The notes beneath the pieces were generated by a model, which saw nothing but the letters and a program-made list of their open reading frames with translations, had not been told where the DNA came from and did no database searches. From positions 62,001 through 126,000 of the forward strand of contig CBDDKW010000010.1 in NCBI GenBank assembly GCA_965230425.1: a stretch of 64,000 nt of DNA, given 5' to 3'. This document shows, one piece after another, positions 1 through 9,799 of the stretch. Within the stretch, counting starts at the first letter, position 1. Each line of letters starts with the position of its first letter. A program made the translations under genes and the position numbers. The stretch comes from CBDDKW01 sp965230425. GTDB lineage: Bacteria; Pseudomonadota; Gammaproteobacteria; UBA1113.

Positions 1-215
1 GCACTGCGTCGATCAGCAGAGGTAGCAACGATAATAATACCTTCCGCCGTTACTCGACCTTCTTTTTTCGCTGCTTTTGCCGCGCCTTTTTTACGCATAT
101 TATCAATGGCTAGCTCAATGTCACCACCACTTTCTACTAAATAGCGTTTACATTCCATCATGCCGGCACCGGTTCTTTCACGCAATTCACGCACTTGTGC
201 TGCTTTTATTTCCAT
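1..215 (-). CDS. tsf: Elongation factor Ts, N-terminal part (runs off the window)
   Basis: The reverse strand encodes MEIKAAQVRELRERTGAGMM and then a Cys-Lys-Arg helix and a Lys/Ala-rich linker, the N-terminal UBA-like helical domain of EF-Ts, which recycles EF-Tu by GDP release. About 71 residues are present; the rest lies beyond position 1. The ATG at 215 has a good AGAGGTGAT Shine-Dalgarno just upstream. It follows rpsB by 84 bp, the usual rpsB-tsf operon order in bacteria, so co-transcription is expected. Identification is from family knowledge of this very conserved N-terminus. Confidence 0.95.
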   Translation of the reverse strand, partial: MEIKAAQVRELRERTGAGMMECKRYLVESGGDIELAIDNMRKKGAAKAAKKEGRVTAEGIIIVATSADRRS

Positions 216-264
216 TATTCATCACCTCTTCTTTAAATTTGCTCTATAGTATGCTCGCGATACT

Positions 265-285
265 CCCGCAGCCACTGGCTGCGGG
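265..285 (-). terminator. Hairpin in the rpsB-tsf gap
   Basis: A 9-bp perfect stem (CCCGCAGCC / GGCTGCGGG, 3-nt loop) lies between rpsB and tsf. No T-run follows on the reverse strand, so it is more likely an attenuator or mRNA-stability hairpin setting the S2:EF-Ts ratio than a full terminator. The CCCGCAGC stem recurs near 24.93 kb and 44.89 kb. Confidence 0.4.
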
Positions 286-299
286 AAAATCAATATTAT

Positions 300-1082
300 T
301 TACTTGCCCACAGCTTCTTTAGGGGAATCACCACTATCGCGAGATTGTTGCTGCTCAGCAGCTACTTCCACAGCCGGCTCTTCAACCACCGCAGTGGCAG
401 CACTGTCACGTGCAGCAATTGCTGCATCCGCAATGCTTGAGGCAAATAGCTGAATAGAACGGCTAGCATCGTCATTACCTGGGATCATATAATCGATACC
501 ATCCGGTGAATTATTTGTATCAACAATACCAACAACGGGAATACTCAAGATTTTAGCTTCTGAAATCGCTAATTTTTCTTGGCCTACATCCACAACAAAA
601 ATTGCATCAGGCAAACCACCCATTTCCTTAATACCACCCAAGCTACGCTGTAACTTAGCTAATTCACGGGTTTTCTGTAAGGCTTCTTTTTTAGTTAATT
701 TGTCGAAATCGCCTTCAGCTTGCATTTTCTCTAAATCTGTTAAGCGACGAATAGATTGGCGTACTGTTTTATAGTTCGTCAACATACCGCCTAACCAACG
801 ATGATTAACATAAGGCATGCCACAGCGCTCAGCTTCTTCTTTAATGATTTTTTGAGCGGCATGTTTTGTACCTACAAATAAAATCTTACCTTTGCGCGCA
901 GCAACACTACCGAGAAAATTCAATGCATTGTTGAAATTCTCCAATGTGTAATCAAGGTTGATAATGTGGGTTTTATTACGGGAAGTAAAAATATACGGGG
1001 CCATTTTGGGGTTCCAGTAACGGGTTTGGTGACCAAAATGTACTCCAGCTTTCAATAAGTCAGCTAATTCTATGCCTGACAT
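300..1082 (-). CDS. rpsB: 30S ribosomal protein S2
   Basis: The 260-residue product begins MSGIELADLLKAGVHFGHQT, the diagnostic start of bacterial S2, and continues with RYWNPKMAPYIF, the HRWLGGMLTN segment and GIVDTNNSPDGIDYMIPGND. S2 binds late at the junction of the 30S head and body and is needed for S1 assembly. The C-terminal ~35 residues are an Ala/Glu/Gln-rich, probably disordered extension (VVEEPAVEVAAEQQQ), somewhat longer than in E. coli (241 residues). It is the first gene of the rpsB-tsf operon and is divergent from map. The 5' region holds a candidate S2 autoregulatory leader. Confidence 0.98.
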   Translation of the reverse strand: MSGIELADLLKAGVHFGHQTRYWNPKMAPYIFTSRNKTHIINLDYTLENFNNALNFLGSVAARKGKILFVGTKHAAQKIIKEEAERCGMPYVNHRWLGGMLTNYKTVRQSIRRLTDLEKMQAEGDFDKLTKKEALQKTRELAKLQRSLGGIKEMGGLPDAIFVVDVGQEKLAISEAKILSIPVVGIVDTNNSPDGIDYMIPGNDDASRSIQLFASSIADAAIAARDSAATAVVEEPAVEVAAEQQQSRDSGDSPKEAVGK

Positions 1083-1458
1083 GGTAAATACCTCATTGTC
1101 GATGGCCCAATGCTATCATCTATTTAACATTGAACTCGGGTTAGTCTTCCGTTAGCCTTGTAACCCAACCAGTAATCTACTCTTAATCAGCGATAGCTGA
1201 TAGGCTAGAATCCACGGCACCCTGGGGTACAATATGTGACCAACGTGTGTATTTCGTTATTTGCAAATAACAGGAGCGCTTTATACCATATATGCTGCAT
1301 ATATGCTACATATCAAAGCAATGATGCGTATGTGCAACAACTAGGTGGTGGCTACGTTCACAGAAACGATTGGTAAACCAAACTTTAACCTCGATAGGTT
1401 TATACGGTAATAAACAAGAAAAAAGCTTAATAAACAATAGGAAACAACGGTAAAAATT
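1083..1458. promoter_or_regulatory. Divergent rpsB/map intergenic region with candidate S2 leader
   Basis: This 376-bp gap has no gene. On the rpsB side the transcript can fold GGGTTA/TAACCC (1138-1143 with 1161-1166) and ATCAGC/GCTGAT (about 1188-1203). Gammaproteobacterial rpsB mRNAs often carry an S2-binding leader made of hairpins and a pseudoknot, so this is a plausible autoregulatory leader; I cannot align it to a covariance model. A perfect 16-bp palindrome GTTATTTGCAAATAAC sits at 1256-1271, and an imperfect ATATATGC tandem at about 1287-1312. For map, TAGGAAA about 15 nt before the ATG is the only ribosome-binding candidate. Confidence 0.35.
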
Positions 1459-2226
1459 ATGACAACATCAATAAAAACAGCGGAAGAAATCGAAAAAATG
1501 CGGGTCGCGGGCCGTCTCGCCTCAGAAGTACTTGAAATGATCACGCCCCACGTAAAAGCAGGCATTACCACTGAAGAGCTGGATAAGCTCTGCCATGATT
1601 ATATTGTGGATGTGCAAAAGGCAATCCCTGCCCCCCTGAATTACAAGGGTTTCCCCAAGTCCATCTGTACATCATTAAATCATCAAATCTGTCATGGCAT
1701 ACCAGGGCCACGCAAACTAAAGAATGGCGACATACTTAATATAGATACCACAGTAATTAAAGATGAATACCACGGTGACACCAGCAAAATGTTCTTTGTG
1801 GGCGAACCATCCGTATTAGCTCAAAGATTAACCAAGGTAGCGCATGAATGCCTTTGGATCGGCATTGAGATGGTTAAGCCTGGTGTTAGGCTCGGTGACA
1901 TTGGCGCCGCAATCCAGCAACATGCTGAAAAACAACGCTTTTCTGTGGTCCGAGAATTCTGCGGCCATGGCATTGGCCGGGTTTTTCATGAAGACCCTCA
2001 AGTTTTACATTACGGCAAGCCTGGTACTGGTGAAGTCCTCGAACCTGGCATGACATTCACCATTGAACCTATGGTCAATGCTGGCAAACGCCACGTAAAA
2101 ATACTGCCTGACAAATGGACGGTCGTCACCAAGGATCACAGTCTTTCTGCCCAGTGGGAACATACTCTCTTAGTGACAGATACGGGTTGTGAAATCTTGA
2201 CACTACGCATGGAAGAAAAACAGTGA
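1459..2226 (+). CDS. map: Methionine aminopeptidase, type I
   Basis: The 255-residue protein (E. coli 264) removes the initiator Met from nascent proteins. The pita-bread fold ligands are all visible: His79 in ICHGIP, Asp96 (NIDTTV), Asp107 (GDTSKMF), His170 (CGHGIG), Glu203 (TIEPM) and Glu234 (WEHT). There is no N-terminal zinc-finger extension, so it is type Ia. The stop codon overlaps the GTG start of glnD (GTGA), which implies translational coupling. The rpsB-map divergent arrangement followed by glnD is classic gammaproteobacterial synteny. Confidence 0.97.
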   Translation: MTTSIKTAEEIEKMRVAGRLASEVLEMITPHVKAGITTEELDKLCHDYIVDVQKAIPAPLNYKGFPKSICTSLNHQICHGIPGPRKLKNGDILNIDTTVIKDEYHGDTSKMFFVGEPSVLAQRLTKVAHECLWIGIEMVKPGVRLGDIGAAIQQHAEKQRFSVVREFCGHGIGRVFHEDPQVLHYGKPGTGEVLEPGMTFTIEPMVNAGKRHVKILPDKWTVVTKDHSLSAQWEHTLLVTDTGCEILTLRMEEKQ

Positions 2227-4886
2227 GCATCAGCGCAACTGTCATGGTGAAAGAGGATTTTGCTGAAGAATTAAAGGTGGCTAAAAGCCCTATTAGCTTC
2301 GTACGCAATACCTTACGCCAAGAGCGAGAACGACTGCATAATGCCTTTAATCATGGCGAACCTGTGACTGATTTAGTGGCAGCTCACAGTCATTTTATCG
2401 ATGAATTATTACGTTGCTTATGGCACTTCTATCAGCTAGATACCAACCATAATATCTGTCTACTGGCTGTGGGTGGTTATGGACGCCAAGAGTTACACCC
2501 TCATTCTGATATTGATTTGCTCATTTTGCACAAAGACGCATTAAGCCAACATGAACAAACTAGTCTTGAGAAATTCACCAACTTACTTTGGGATATTGGC
2601 CTGCATATTGCTCATACAGTACGTGATATTGAAGAATGTGTCAGCCAAGCACGCCAAGATATCACGGTAATCACAGCACTCATTGATGCGCGCCTATTGG
2701 TTGGCTCACAGACCTTATACCAAACGTTGACGCCAGCCATTGATAACCAACACCTGTGGTCAAGTGCTGGTTTTTACTGTGCTAAGATGGAAGAATTACA
2801 CACTCGTCATAAGAAATACACCGATACAAGTTATAACTTAGAACCTAATATTAAAGTAGGTCCTGGTGGCTTGCGTGATATTCATACTGTGTTTTGGATT
2901 GCTAAGCGGCATTTTAACTGTGAATCACTGCATGAGTTAGTGGCGCAAGATATCATTACTGAAAATGAATATTTAACCTTAAAGCATGGCCAAGAATATT
3001 TATGGAAATTGCGCTTTGCCTTACACTTTTTAACGGATCGACAAGAAGAGCGCTTGCTCTTCGATCACCAGGTATCTTTAGCGAAGCATTTCGGCTATCA
3101 AGATAAACCTGGCCACCTAGCTATTGAACAATTCATGAAGGCTTATTATCGCACTGTACGAGAAATCAACTTTCTTAATGATACTCTGCTGCAGTTATTC
3201 CGCGAAATTATTTTCCATACTGATGCGAACAAGCCACTCTCGATTATTAATGAGCACTTTCAGCTTAACAATGGTTATTTAGAAGCCCGCCAGAAGGATC
3301 TTTTTAAACAAGTACCCAGCGCAATGCTTGAAGTATTTTTATTATTAGCTAAAGATCCTAATATCAAAGGCGTTAAAGCTTCAACTATTCGTCTATTACG
3401 CCGGTATCGTTACTTAATTAATGATGAGTTTTGTCAATCAAAAACTAATCAAGCACTATTTTTACAATTGTTTCGTCAACGCGGCAATATTGCCTTACAA
3501 TTTCAACGTATGAATCGCTATGGTATTTTAGCGCGTTACTTATCGCCCTTTGGCAATATCGTTGGTCAAATGCAATATGATTTATTTCATATTTTCACTG
3601 TTGATCAGCATTTACTATTTACGCTACGCAATATTTACCATTTTGCTCATCCACAAGAGGGCGAATCATTTCCTCTATGTGAAAAGTTAATTAAGAAAAT
3701 TGATAAACTAGAATTACTGTATTTAGCCGCCCTATTTCACGATATCAGTAAAGGCCAAGGCGGTGATCACTCTGATTTAGGCAGTGATGAAGTATTAAAT
3801 TTTTGTCAAACACATAATTTACCCGAAGCTGATACTCAGTTACTAGCATGGTTAGTCAAATATCACTTACTCATGTCCACTACTGCACAGCGCAAAGATA
3901 TTTATGACCCCGAAGTCATCCATGAATTCGCCGCAGCCATTGATGAACCACATTATTTAGATTATCTGTATATGCTCACAGTGGCTGATATTCGCGCCAC
4001 AAATCCAAGTTTATGGAATTCCTGGAAAGATTCATTACTCAGTACTTTATATAACCGCACAACCGAATGGTGGGGCTTACAGCAAGAAGCTGCTGCGCAA
4101 AAAGCTGCAATTATTAATAACGTCCAACAACATACTATCACTTTACTGGAACAAGATGGTATTGAACATGACGCCATCACACAGTTATGGCCGAACTGGG
4201 AATCCCATTACTTTTTACGTAATACATCGGAAGATATTGCTTGGCACACTCGGCATATGGTAGGTTATGAGGATAAAGAAAATCCTCTAATTCTCATTAA
4301 TCCTAAGGTGAAACAAGGTGGTACTGAAATATTTATCTATACCAGTAATCTGGATTATGTATTTGCAAATACCACCGCAATTTTAGATCGCTTACGCCTA
4401 AATATTGCGGAAGCACAAATTCTTACCACGAATAATGACTTCATCATTGAATCCTATATCGTTATCAATAAGGAAGGCACTGCTATCACCGATGAAGCAC
4501 AATTGGCTTCCCTGAAAAAAACCTTAGAAAATAAATTAAAACCAGGCATCAAAGCACCCCAACCGGCGAAACGACTCATGTCACGCCGGCTACAACATTT
4601 CACCTACCCTACCAGTGTGACCTTTAGCCAAGATAAAAAACGTAACCGTACCATTATGGAAGTTATTTCACCCGACCGTCCAGGCTTGTTAGCAAGAATT
4701 GGGATGGTATTCGTGCGTTGTGAAATTCACTTACAAAATGCCAAAATTGCCACCATGGGCGAACGAGTGGAAGATATGTTTTTTATTACGGATAAAGAAG
4801 GTAATGCCATTACCACAGAAGAGGCGCAAGAAGAACTACGCACGGCAATCTGCAAATTACTCGATAAGAAACCATTATTAGCGTAG
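2223..4886 (+). CDS. glnD: Bifunctional uridylyltransferase/uridylyl-removing enzyme GlnD
   Basis: The 887-residue product senses glutamine and adds or removes UMP on PII (GlnB/GlnK). Domain order: nucleotidyltransferase at about 80-105, with GGYGRQEL followed by SDID (Asp96, Asp98 metal ligands); HD phosphohydrolase around 503-515 (FHDISKG, then GDHSDLG); and two C-terminal ACT domains at about 700-780 and 810-885 (EVISPDRPGLLARIG). Length and order match E. coli GlnD (890). The start is GTG, overlapping the map stop by 4 bp. Confidence 0.97.
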   Translation: MSISATVMVKEDFAEELKVAKSPISFVRNTLRQERERLHNAFNHGEPVTDLVAAHSHFIDELLRCLWHFYQLDTNHNICLLAVGGYGRQELHPHSDIDLLILHKDALSQHEQTSLEKFTNLLWDIGLHIAHTVRDIEECVSQARQDITVITALIDARLLVGSQTLYQTLTPAIDNQHLWSSAGFYCAKMEELHTRHKKYTDTSYNLEPNIKVGPGGLRDIHTVFWIAKRHFNCESLHELVAQDIITENEYLTLKHGQEYLWKLRFALHFLTDRQEERLLFDHQVSLAKHFGYQDKPGHLAIEQFMKAYYRTVREINFLNDTLLQLFREIIFHTDANKPLSIINEHFQLNNGYLEARQKDLFKQVPSAMLEVFLLLAKDPNIKGVKASTIRLLRRYRYLINDEFCQSKTNQALFLQLFRQRGNIALQFQRMNRYGILARYLSPFGNIVGQMQYDLFHIFTVDQHLLFTLRNIYHFAHPQEGESFPLCEKLIKKIDKLELLYLAALFHDISKGQGGDHSDLGSDEVLNFCQTHNLPEADTQLLAWLVKYHLLMSTTAQRKDIYDPEVIHEFAAAIDEPHYLDYLYMLTVADIRATNPSLWNSWKDSLLSTLYNRTTEWWGLQQEAAAQKAAIINNVQQHTITLLEQDGIEHDAITQLWPNWESHYFLRNTSEDIAWHTRHMVGYEDKENPLILINPKVKQGGTEIFIYTSNLDYVFANTTAILDRLRLNIAEAQILTTNNDFIIESYIVINKEGTAITDEAQLASLKKTLENKLKPGIKAPQPAKRLMSRRLQHFTYPTSVTFSQDKKRNRTIMEVISPDRPGLLARIGMVFVRCEIHLQNAKIATMGERVEDMFFITDKEGNAITTEEAQEELRTAICKLLDKKPLLA

Positions 4887-4998
4887 AACGCGCAAACTGT
4901 TTTAATTTAAGACAAACACGCAAAAAAACACTCAAAGTTCCACAATATTTAGTCGCTACGGCATGACATCGCTCACAGTATTAGGTACACTTAATTGT

Positions 4999-5041
4999 TT
5001 GTTTAACAAGTACTCATCTGTAACAAGATGAAATTAAACAA
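4999..5041. promoter_or_regulatory. Nested inverted repeat upstream of the efflux operon
   Basis: TTGTTTAA (4999-5006) pairs with TTAAACAA (5034-5041), and CATCT (5014-5018) pairs with AGATG (5026-5030) inside it. The element lies 38 bp before the ATG of the adaptor gene. It could be a repressor operator or an mRNA hairpin; no regulator gene is adjacent. Confidence 0.35.
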
Positions 5042-5078
5042 ATACTTTGTCGTAATGTGTGTGGAGAATTGACTGGCA

Positions 5079-6335
5079 ATGCTTAAAAAAACAACAGGTT
5101 TACTGATACTTATTATTGTTCTCATTCTTGCCTTTGTTTTTGTCAAAGATTTCTTTGAGAAAGAGGATAGTAAACAGCAAGGTTCTGCTCTACCACCCAC
5201 CGTTGTAACAGTGGCAACCGCGCAACAAAAGTACTGGCGCGATCAAATTCAAGCCACAGGCACCATGTCCGCTTTCCAAGGCATTATGCTTAAGCCTGAT
5301 GTCTCTGGCCATATTACTCAGATATTTTTTAAAGATGGCCAAGACATTCAAGCGGGCCAACCCGTTGTACAAATTTACCCCGATATTATTGCAGCAGAAT
5401 TAAAACAGGCGGAATCTGCCTTAGAATTAGCCAAGTTAGACTTTGCTCGTGGTGCTGAACTTTATAAAAAGCGCGTTATTTCTAAACAAGATTATGATGA
5501 GCTCACCTCCACACTAGAACAAGATGCGGCGAAAGTTAGCCAATATAAAGCTGAACTTGATCAACATAATATCACCGCGCCCTTCTCTGGACGTCTAGGT
5601 TTACGCCAATTTGATTTAGGTGATTTAGTCACCGTTGGTCAAGATTTAGTAAACTTGCAACAAACCGATCCCATTCGTGTGGAATTTGTTATTCCACAAA
5701 TCTATCTGGGTGAATTAGCCTTAGGTCAAAAAGTAGCTGTTGTACCTAGTTCTGTGAAAAAGCAAACCTATGTAGGCGAAGTCTATGCTTTTGACTCTGC
5801 AGTCAATGTCTCCACTCGCTCTTTAGCTGCTCGCGCTAAGGTGCCGAATAAGGATGGCAAATTAATCCCAGGCACCTTCGTTGAAGTCACATTATTCGCT
5901 GGTGAGAAAAAACCCGTAGTTGTGGTTCCGCAAACTGCAGTTGAATATAGCCCCGAAGGCGACTATGTCTATTTAGTAGAAAACAATAAGGCAGTTAAAA
6001 CCAGCGTCAAACTAGGCATGCGCCGTGAAGACTCTATTGTAATTACCAGTGGTGTTAATCCTGGCCAAGTGGTAGTCACAGCAGGACAAATTAAATTAGT
6101 CAATGGCGCGCCTGTAAAAGTCGAGCAATCCTCAAGCAACAACAGTGGCAACAGCAACACGGGCAATCACAGCCAGCAAACAAATAGTCAAGGTCACACA
6201 AGTTCTCAAAGTCAAAACAGCACAAATTCAACAACGACGCAATCAAATAGTCATTCAAATGGAACACAATCGCAAGGCTCAAGCAATAGTAGTAGTAGCA
6301 ATAGCGCAACCACAACTAACAGCTCGAGTCATTAA
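5079..6335 (+). CDS. RND efflux periplasmic adaptor (membrane-fusion protein)
   Basis: A 418-residue HlyD/AcrA-family adaptor. A single N-terminal membrane anchor (about 7-23, LLILIIVLILAFVFV) precedes a barrel-sandwich (lipoyl) half, VSGHITQIFFKDGQDIQAGQ, a coiled-coil hairpin (about 100-160), the second lipoyl half ITAPFSGRLGLRQFDLGDLV, and beta-barrel and membrane-proximal domains ending near residue 350. The closest recognisable relatives are MexH/VexH-type adaptors. Unusually, the last ~70 residues are almost only Ser, Asn, Gln, Thr, His and Gly. The RND pump gene follows after 62 bp; no TolC-type channel gene is in the window. Confidence 0.9.
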   Translation: MLKKTTGLLILIIVLILAFVFVKDFFEKEDSKQQGSALPPTVVTVATAQQKYWRDQIQATGTMSAFQGIMLKPDVSGHITQIFFKDGQDIQAGQPVVQIYPDIIAAELKQAESALELAKLDFARGAELYKKRVISKQDYDELTSTLEQDAAKVSQYKAELDQHNITAPFSGRLGLRQFDLGDLVTVGQDLVNLQQTDPIRVEFVIPQIYLGELALGQKVAVVPSSVKKQTYVGEVYAFDSAVNVSTRSLAARAKVPNKDGKLIPGTFVEVTLFAGEKKPVVVVPQTAVEYSPEGDYVYLVENNKAVKTSVKLGMRREDSIVITSGVNPGQVVVTAGQIKLVNGAPVKVEQSSSNNSGNSNTGNHSQQTNSQGHTSSQSQNSTNSTTTQSNSHSNGTQSQGSSNSSSSNSATTTNSSSH

Positions 6336-6397
6336 CCCTCAAGGAAGCTAGGGATAATTAACAACAGTATTGTATTAGTACAAACAGGAAAAACCAC

Positions 6398-9300
6398 ATG
6401 AATTTTACCGACGTATTCATACGCCGTCCCGTTTTCGCCAGCGCCTTGAGTTTAATGGTGCTACTTATCGGCATTGTTTCCTACTTTATTATGCCCGTGC
6501 GCCAATTTCCCTTGATTGAAACCAATGTGGTCACTGTCACCACTAATTATCCAGGTGCCAGCGCTGAATTAATGTCAGGCTTTGTGAGTACCCCCATGGA
6601 AAATGCCATCGGTAGTATCGATGGCATCGACTATATGACGTCGCGTAATGTGCAAAATTCCAGTACTATCACCGTAAACTTAGATTTAGGCTACCCTATT
6701 GAAACCGGCGTAACTGATACCATGAATGAAGTCTCCTCAGTACGCTGGATGCTACCTAAGCAAATTCAAGACCCCGTAATTACCAAGCAAGATCCTAATG
6801 CTAACCCAACCGTTTATATTTCTTTTACCAGTAAAACCCTTACCCCTGAAGCGGTCACTGACTACCTCCTGCGGGTAGTACAGCCACAATTTGAAACCTT
6901 AAACGGCGTCAGCCAAGCAGAAATCATGGGGGAACGTGAATACGCTATGCGTTTAAATCTTGACCCTGGTTTAATGTCATCCCTAGACATTACTCCTAAT
7001 GAAGTCATGACTGCACTGGCTAGCCATAACTTACAAGCTGCCGCTGGTACAGTCACTGGACAAATGCAACAATTCACCGTTACTGCTAATAGTGATATGT
7101 CTACCGTAGAACAATTTAATAATATGGTTATTAAAACTGTCGGTGACCAAATTATTCGCTTACGCGACATTGGTAATGCTGAACTTGGCTCTGAGAATTA
7201 CAATAGCTCCGCCATTATGAACGGTGTTAAAACCACCGTGATTGGGATCATCCCCACCTCGGCAGCTAACCCATTGAAAGTATCAGAAGAAGTTGAAAAG
7301 CTGGTTCCTATTGTGCAATCACAATTACCCGCCGATATTAAAGCCGAAGTGGTCTATGACTCTTCACTCTTTATTAAAGCGTCCATTGACGAAGTATATG
7401 AAACCATTTACATCGCCTGTGCCTTGGTTGTGGTTGTTATCTTCATGTTCTTAGGCTCCTTTAGAGCAGTAATTATCCCCATTGTCACCATCCCCTTATC
7501 ACTGATTGGGGTGTGCGGGATCATGCATGCCCTGCATTATACAATTAATACCATTACCCTCTTAGCCTGGGTATTAGCTATTGGCTTAGTGGTGGATGAT
7601 GCCATCGTGGTCTTAGAAAATATCCACCGCCATATGGAAGAAGGCTTGGCACCCATTCCTGCCGCGATTGTAGGGGCACGTGAAATTGGTTTTGCTATTA
7701 TTGCCATGACCTTAACCCTGGCTGCGGTTTACGCACCCATTGGTTTTACTGGCGGCTTAACCGGTATCTTATTTTCAGAATTTGCCTTTACCCTCGCTGC
7801 TGCAGTGATAGTCTCTGGCTTTGTCGCTTTAACCCTATCTCCTATGATGTGTTCACGGTTACTGAAATACGATCCAGAAAATAAAGGCTTTGCAGGTAAA
7901 ATAGACGTCGTCTTTGAAAAGATTGTCGGCACGTATCGCCATTTACTCACCGCAGCATTAAAAGTCCGCTGGATTATCTTTATCTGTGCGCTTGGCTTAT
8001 GGGGTACATTTTTTGTGTTACTGACCCACATTCCTAGTGAATTAGCACCTACTGAAGATCAGGGGGTTATTCTAGGCTTTATCACTGGCCCCACCTCATC
8101 TAATATCAAATTCACAGAAAAATATACGGATATGATTGTACCCATTTACGAAGCCGTACCAGAAATGAAATCCTTTGGTATTATTAATGGATTCCCCGGT
8201 GGTGTAACCACCGCAGTGTCATTCTTGAACTTGGTGCCTTGGGGTGACCGTGATCGCTCCGCAATGCAAATTAACAACAGCATATTCCCTTACCTCTGGG
8301 CTATCCCTGGCTTAAAAGTCATTCCCATCACGCCTCCACCATTGCCTGATTCTGGTAGCTTTATGCCAGTGCAATTTGTCTTAAAAAATGTAGATGGTGG
8401 CGTTAAAGGTATTGCAAAATTAAATGATGCCATGGAAGAACTCATGGAAGCAGCCAATAAAAATCCTGGCTTCCTGGGCTTAGATACCGACATGAAATTA
8501 AGTATGCCTCAAGTGCGCGTAGTTATCGATCGTAACAAAGCTGGTGCTTTGGGGATCTCCATTAAAGAAATCACAGATGCACTTAACGTTATGTTAGGCT
8601 CCCCCGAATCGGTACAATTCTCCATGGCGGGTCGTGGTTACTATGTTATTCCAGAATACACTAAGAACTTTGACTTCCAAGCAAATCCTGATGATATTAA
8701 CAACATTTATGTCCGCACACAGGCTGGCGATTTAGTTGCCTTATCTAATGTATTGAAGATCACAGAAGAAATTGCCCCACAAAGTTTGAACCACTTCCAG
8801 CAATTACCCTCTGCAATGCTCAATGCCAATATCACCGCAGGCTATACCCTAGGACAGGCATTAAATTTCTTAGATAATTATGCCAAGATCCATTTCCCTG
8901 ACCTACAAACAGATACGGCAGGCCAAGCACGTCAATATGTGCAAGCCCAAGGTGCCATGGGTATGGTGTTAGTCTTCGCGATTATCTTCATCTTCTTAGT
9001 ACTGGCAGCACAGTTTGAAAGTTATCGCGATCCCATTATCGTTTTATTTGTTGTACCGCTTACCCTCTCAGGTGCCCTACTCACCTTAAAGATTGCTGGC
9101 GGCACCATGAACATCTACAGTAATATTGGTTTAACCACATTAGTCGGCTTAATTGCTAAACACGGTATTCTTATCACCGAATTTGCGAACCAGTTACAAG
9201 AGCGTGGCTTAGGTAAATTAGAGGCAGTGATTGAATCCGCCTGTATGCGTTTACGGCCTATCTTAATGACCACCGGTGCTATGGTATTAGGTGCCCTACC

Positions 9301-9541
9301 ACTTGCTTTAGCTACCGGTGCAGGCGCCGCGGCTAACCAACAAATTGGTTGGGTTATCGTCGGTGGAATGACCATTGGCACAATGTTCTCTCTGTTTGTA
9401 GTACCTACTATGTATATGCTTGTAGCGGAAGTTAAAGCACCTAACTTTGAATTAGAAGAGCAAATCCAAGAGGCGATTAAGCTCTCTGAGGAAATGAAGG
9501 CAGAAGAGGAAGAAAGAAAACACCATCATGATGATAACTAA
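6398..9541 (+). CDS. RND efflux pump, HAE1-type inner-membrane transporter
   Basis: The 1047-residue protein has the length and layout of AcrB-like proton/drug antiporters: FTDVFIRRPVFASALSLMVL at the N-terminus, two large periplasmic loops, and 12 predicted membrane helices. The TM4 proton-relay acids are present in GLVVDDAIVVLENIHRH, and the second half carries GLIAKHGILITEFANQ. The VQFVLKN and PDSGSFMP loop sequences resemble the MexI/VexH/OqxB branch. The C-terminus is charged and ends KHHHDDN. It forms an operon with the upstream adaptor; substrates cannot be deduced. Confidence 0.93.
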   Translation: MNFTDVFIRRPVFASALSLMVLLIGIVSYFIMPVRQFPLIETNVVTVTTNYPGASAELMSGFVSTPMENAIGSIDGIDYMTSRNVQNSSTITVNLDLGYPIETGVTDTMNEVSSVRWMLPKQIQDPVITKQDPNANPTVYISFTSKTLTPEAVTDYLLRVVQPQFETLNGVSQAEIMGEREYAMRLNLDPGLMSSLDITPNEVMTALASHNLQAAAGTVTGQMQQFTVTANSDMSTVEQFNNMVIKTVGDQIIRLRDIGNAELGSENYNSSAIMNGVKTTVIGIIPTSAANPLKVSEEVEKLVPIVQSQLPADIKAEVVYDSSLFIKASIDEVYETIYIACALVVVVIFMFLGSFRAVIIPIVTIPLSLIGVCGIMHALHYTINTITLLAWVLAIGLVVDDAIVVLENIHRHMEEGLAPIPAAIVGAREIGFAIIAMTLTLAAVYAPIGFTGGLTGILFSEFAFTLAAAVIVSGFVALTLSPMMCSRLLKYDPENKGFAGKIDVVFEKIVGTYRHLLTAALKVRWIIFICALGLWGTFFVLLTHIPSELAPTEDQGVILGFITGPTSSNIKFTEKYTDMIVPIYEAVPEMKSFGIINGFPGGVTTAVSFLNLVPWGDRDRSAMQINNSIFPYLWAIPGLKVIPITPPPLPDSGSFMPVQFVLKNVDGGVKGIAKLNDAMEELMEAANKNPGFLGLDTDMKLSMPQVRVVIDRNKAGALGISIKEITDALNVMLGSPESVQFSMAGRGYYVIPEYTKNFDFQANPDDINNIYVRTQAGDLVALSNVLKITEEIAPQSLNHFQQLPSAMLNANITAGYTLGQALNFLDNYAKIHFPDLQTDTAGQARQYVQAQGAMGMVLVFAIIFIFLVLAAQFESYRDPIIVLFVVPLTLSGALLTLKIAGGTMNIYSNIGLTTLVGLIAKHGILITEFANQLQERGLGKLEAVIESACMRLRPILMTTGAMVLGALPLALATGAGAAANQQIGWVIVGGMTIGTMFSLFVVPTMYMLVAEVKAPNFELEEQIQEAIKLSEEMKAEEEERKHHHDDN

Positions 9542-9629
9542 GCAGCATAAGTATGCTGGCTATAGAGTTCCTGGTGGTTTAGTTGACAACAATAAACTGT
9601 TGTCATCAACTATCAATATCGAAAAGTAC

Positions 9630-9755
9630 TGTCATCCCTCTCAGAGGCGATAGCCTCTGAGAAGGATCTCCCAACGATTTAGCTAACTTAAACAATGCTG
9701 TTATTAAGTAGCTAAACCTTCGAGAGATCTCTCGCGCTTCGCACTCGAGATGACA
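9630..9755. repeat. Dispersed palindromic repeat, copy A
   Basis: The element is bounded by TGTCAT and ATGACA, followed by a T-run (ACATTTTTTT). Copy B at 12953-13065 shares the ends, the core AACAATGCTGT and AAGTAG, the 3' block GCTTCGCACTC, and the trailing ACATTTTTT. Copy A holds an extra 10-bp hairpin (TCTCAGAGGC/GCCTCTGAGA, GATA loop, 9639-9662). Both copies lie just downstream of an operon, so they may also act as terminators. The flanks carry GTTGACAACA-like inverted repeats (9579-9610). Confidence 0.7.
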
Positions 9756-9799
9756 ACATTTTTTTGAGTAAGCAACGTGACAAAAGAGACCTATAAAAC

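Noticed and set aside
77..322. 81-codon forward frame at the start of the window
   Set aside because: It is antisense to tsf and the rpsB end, both certain genes.
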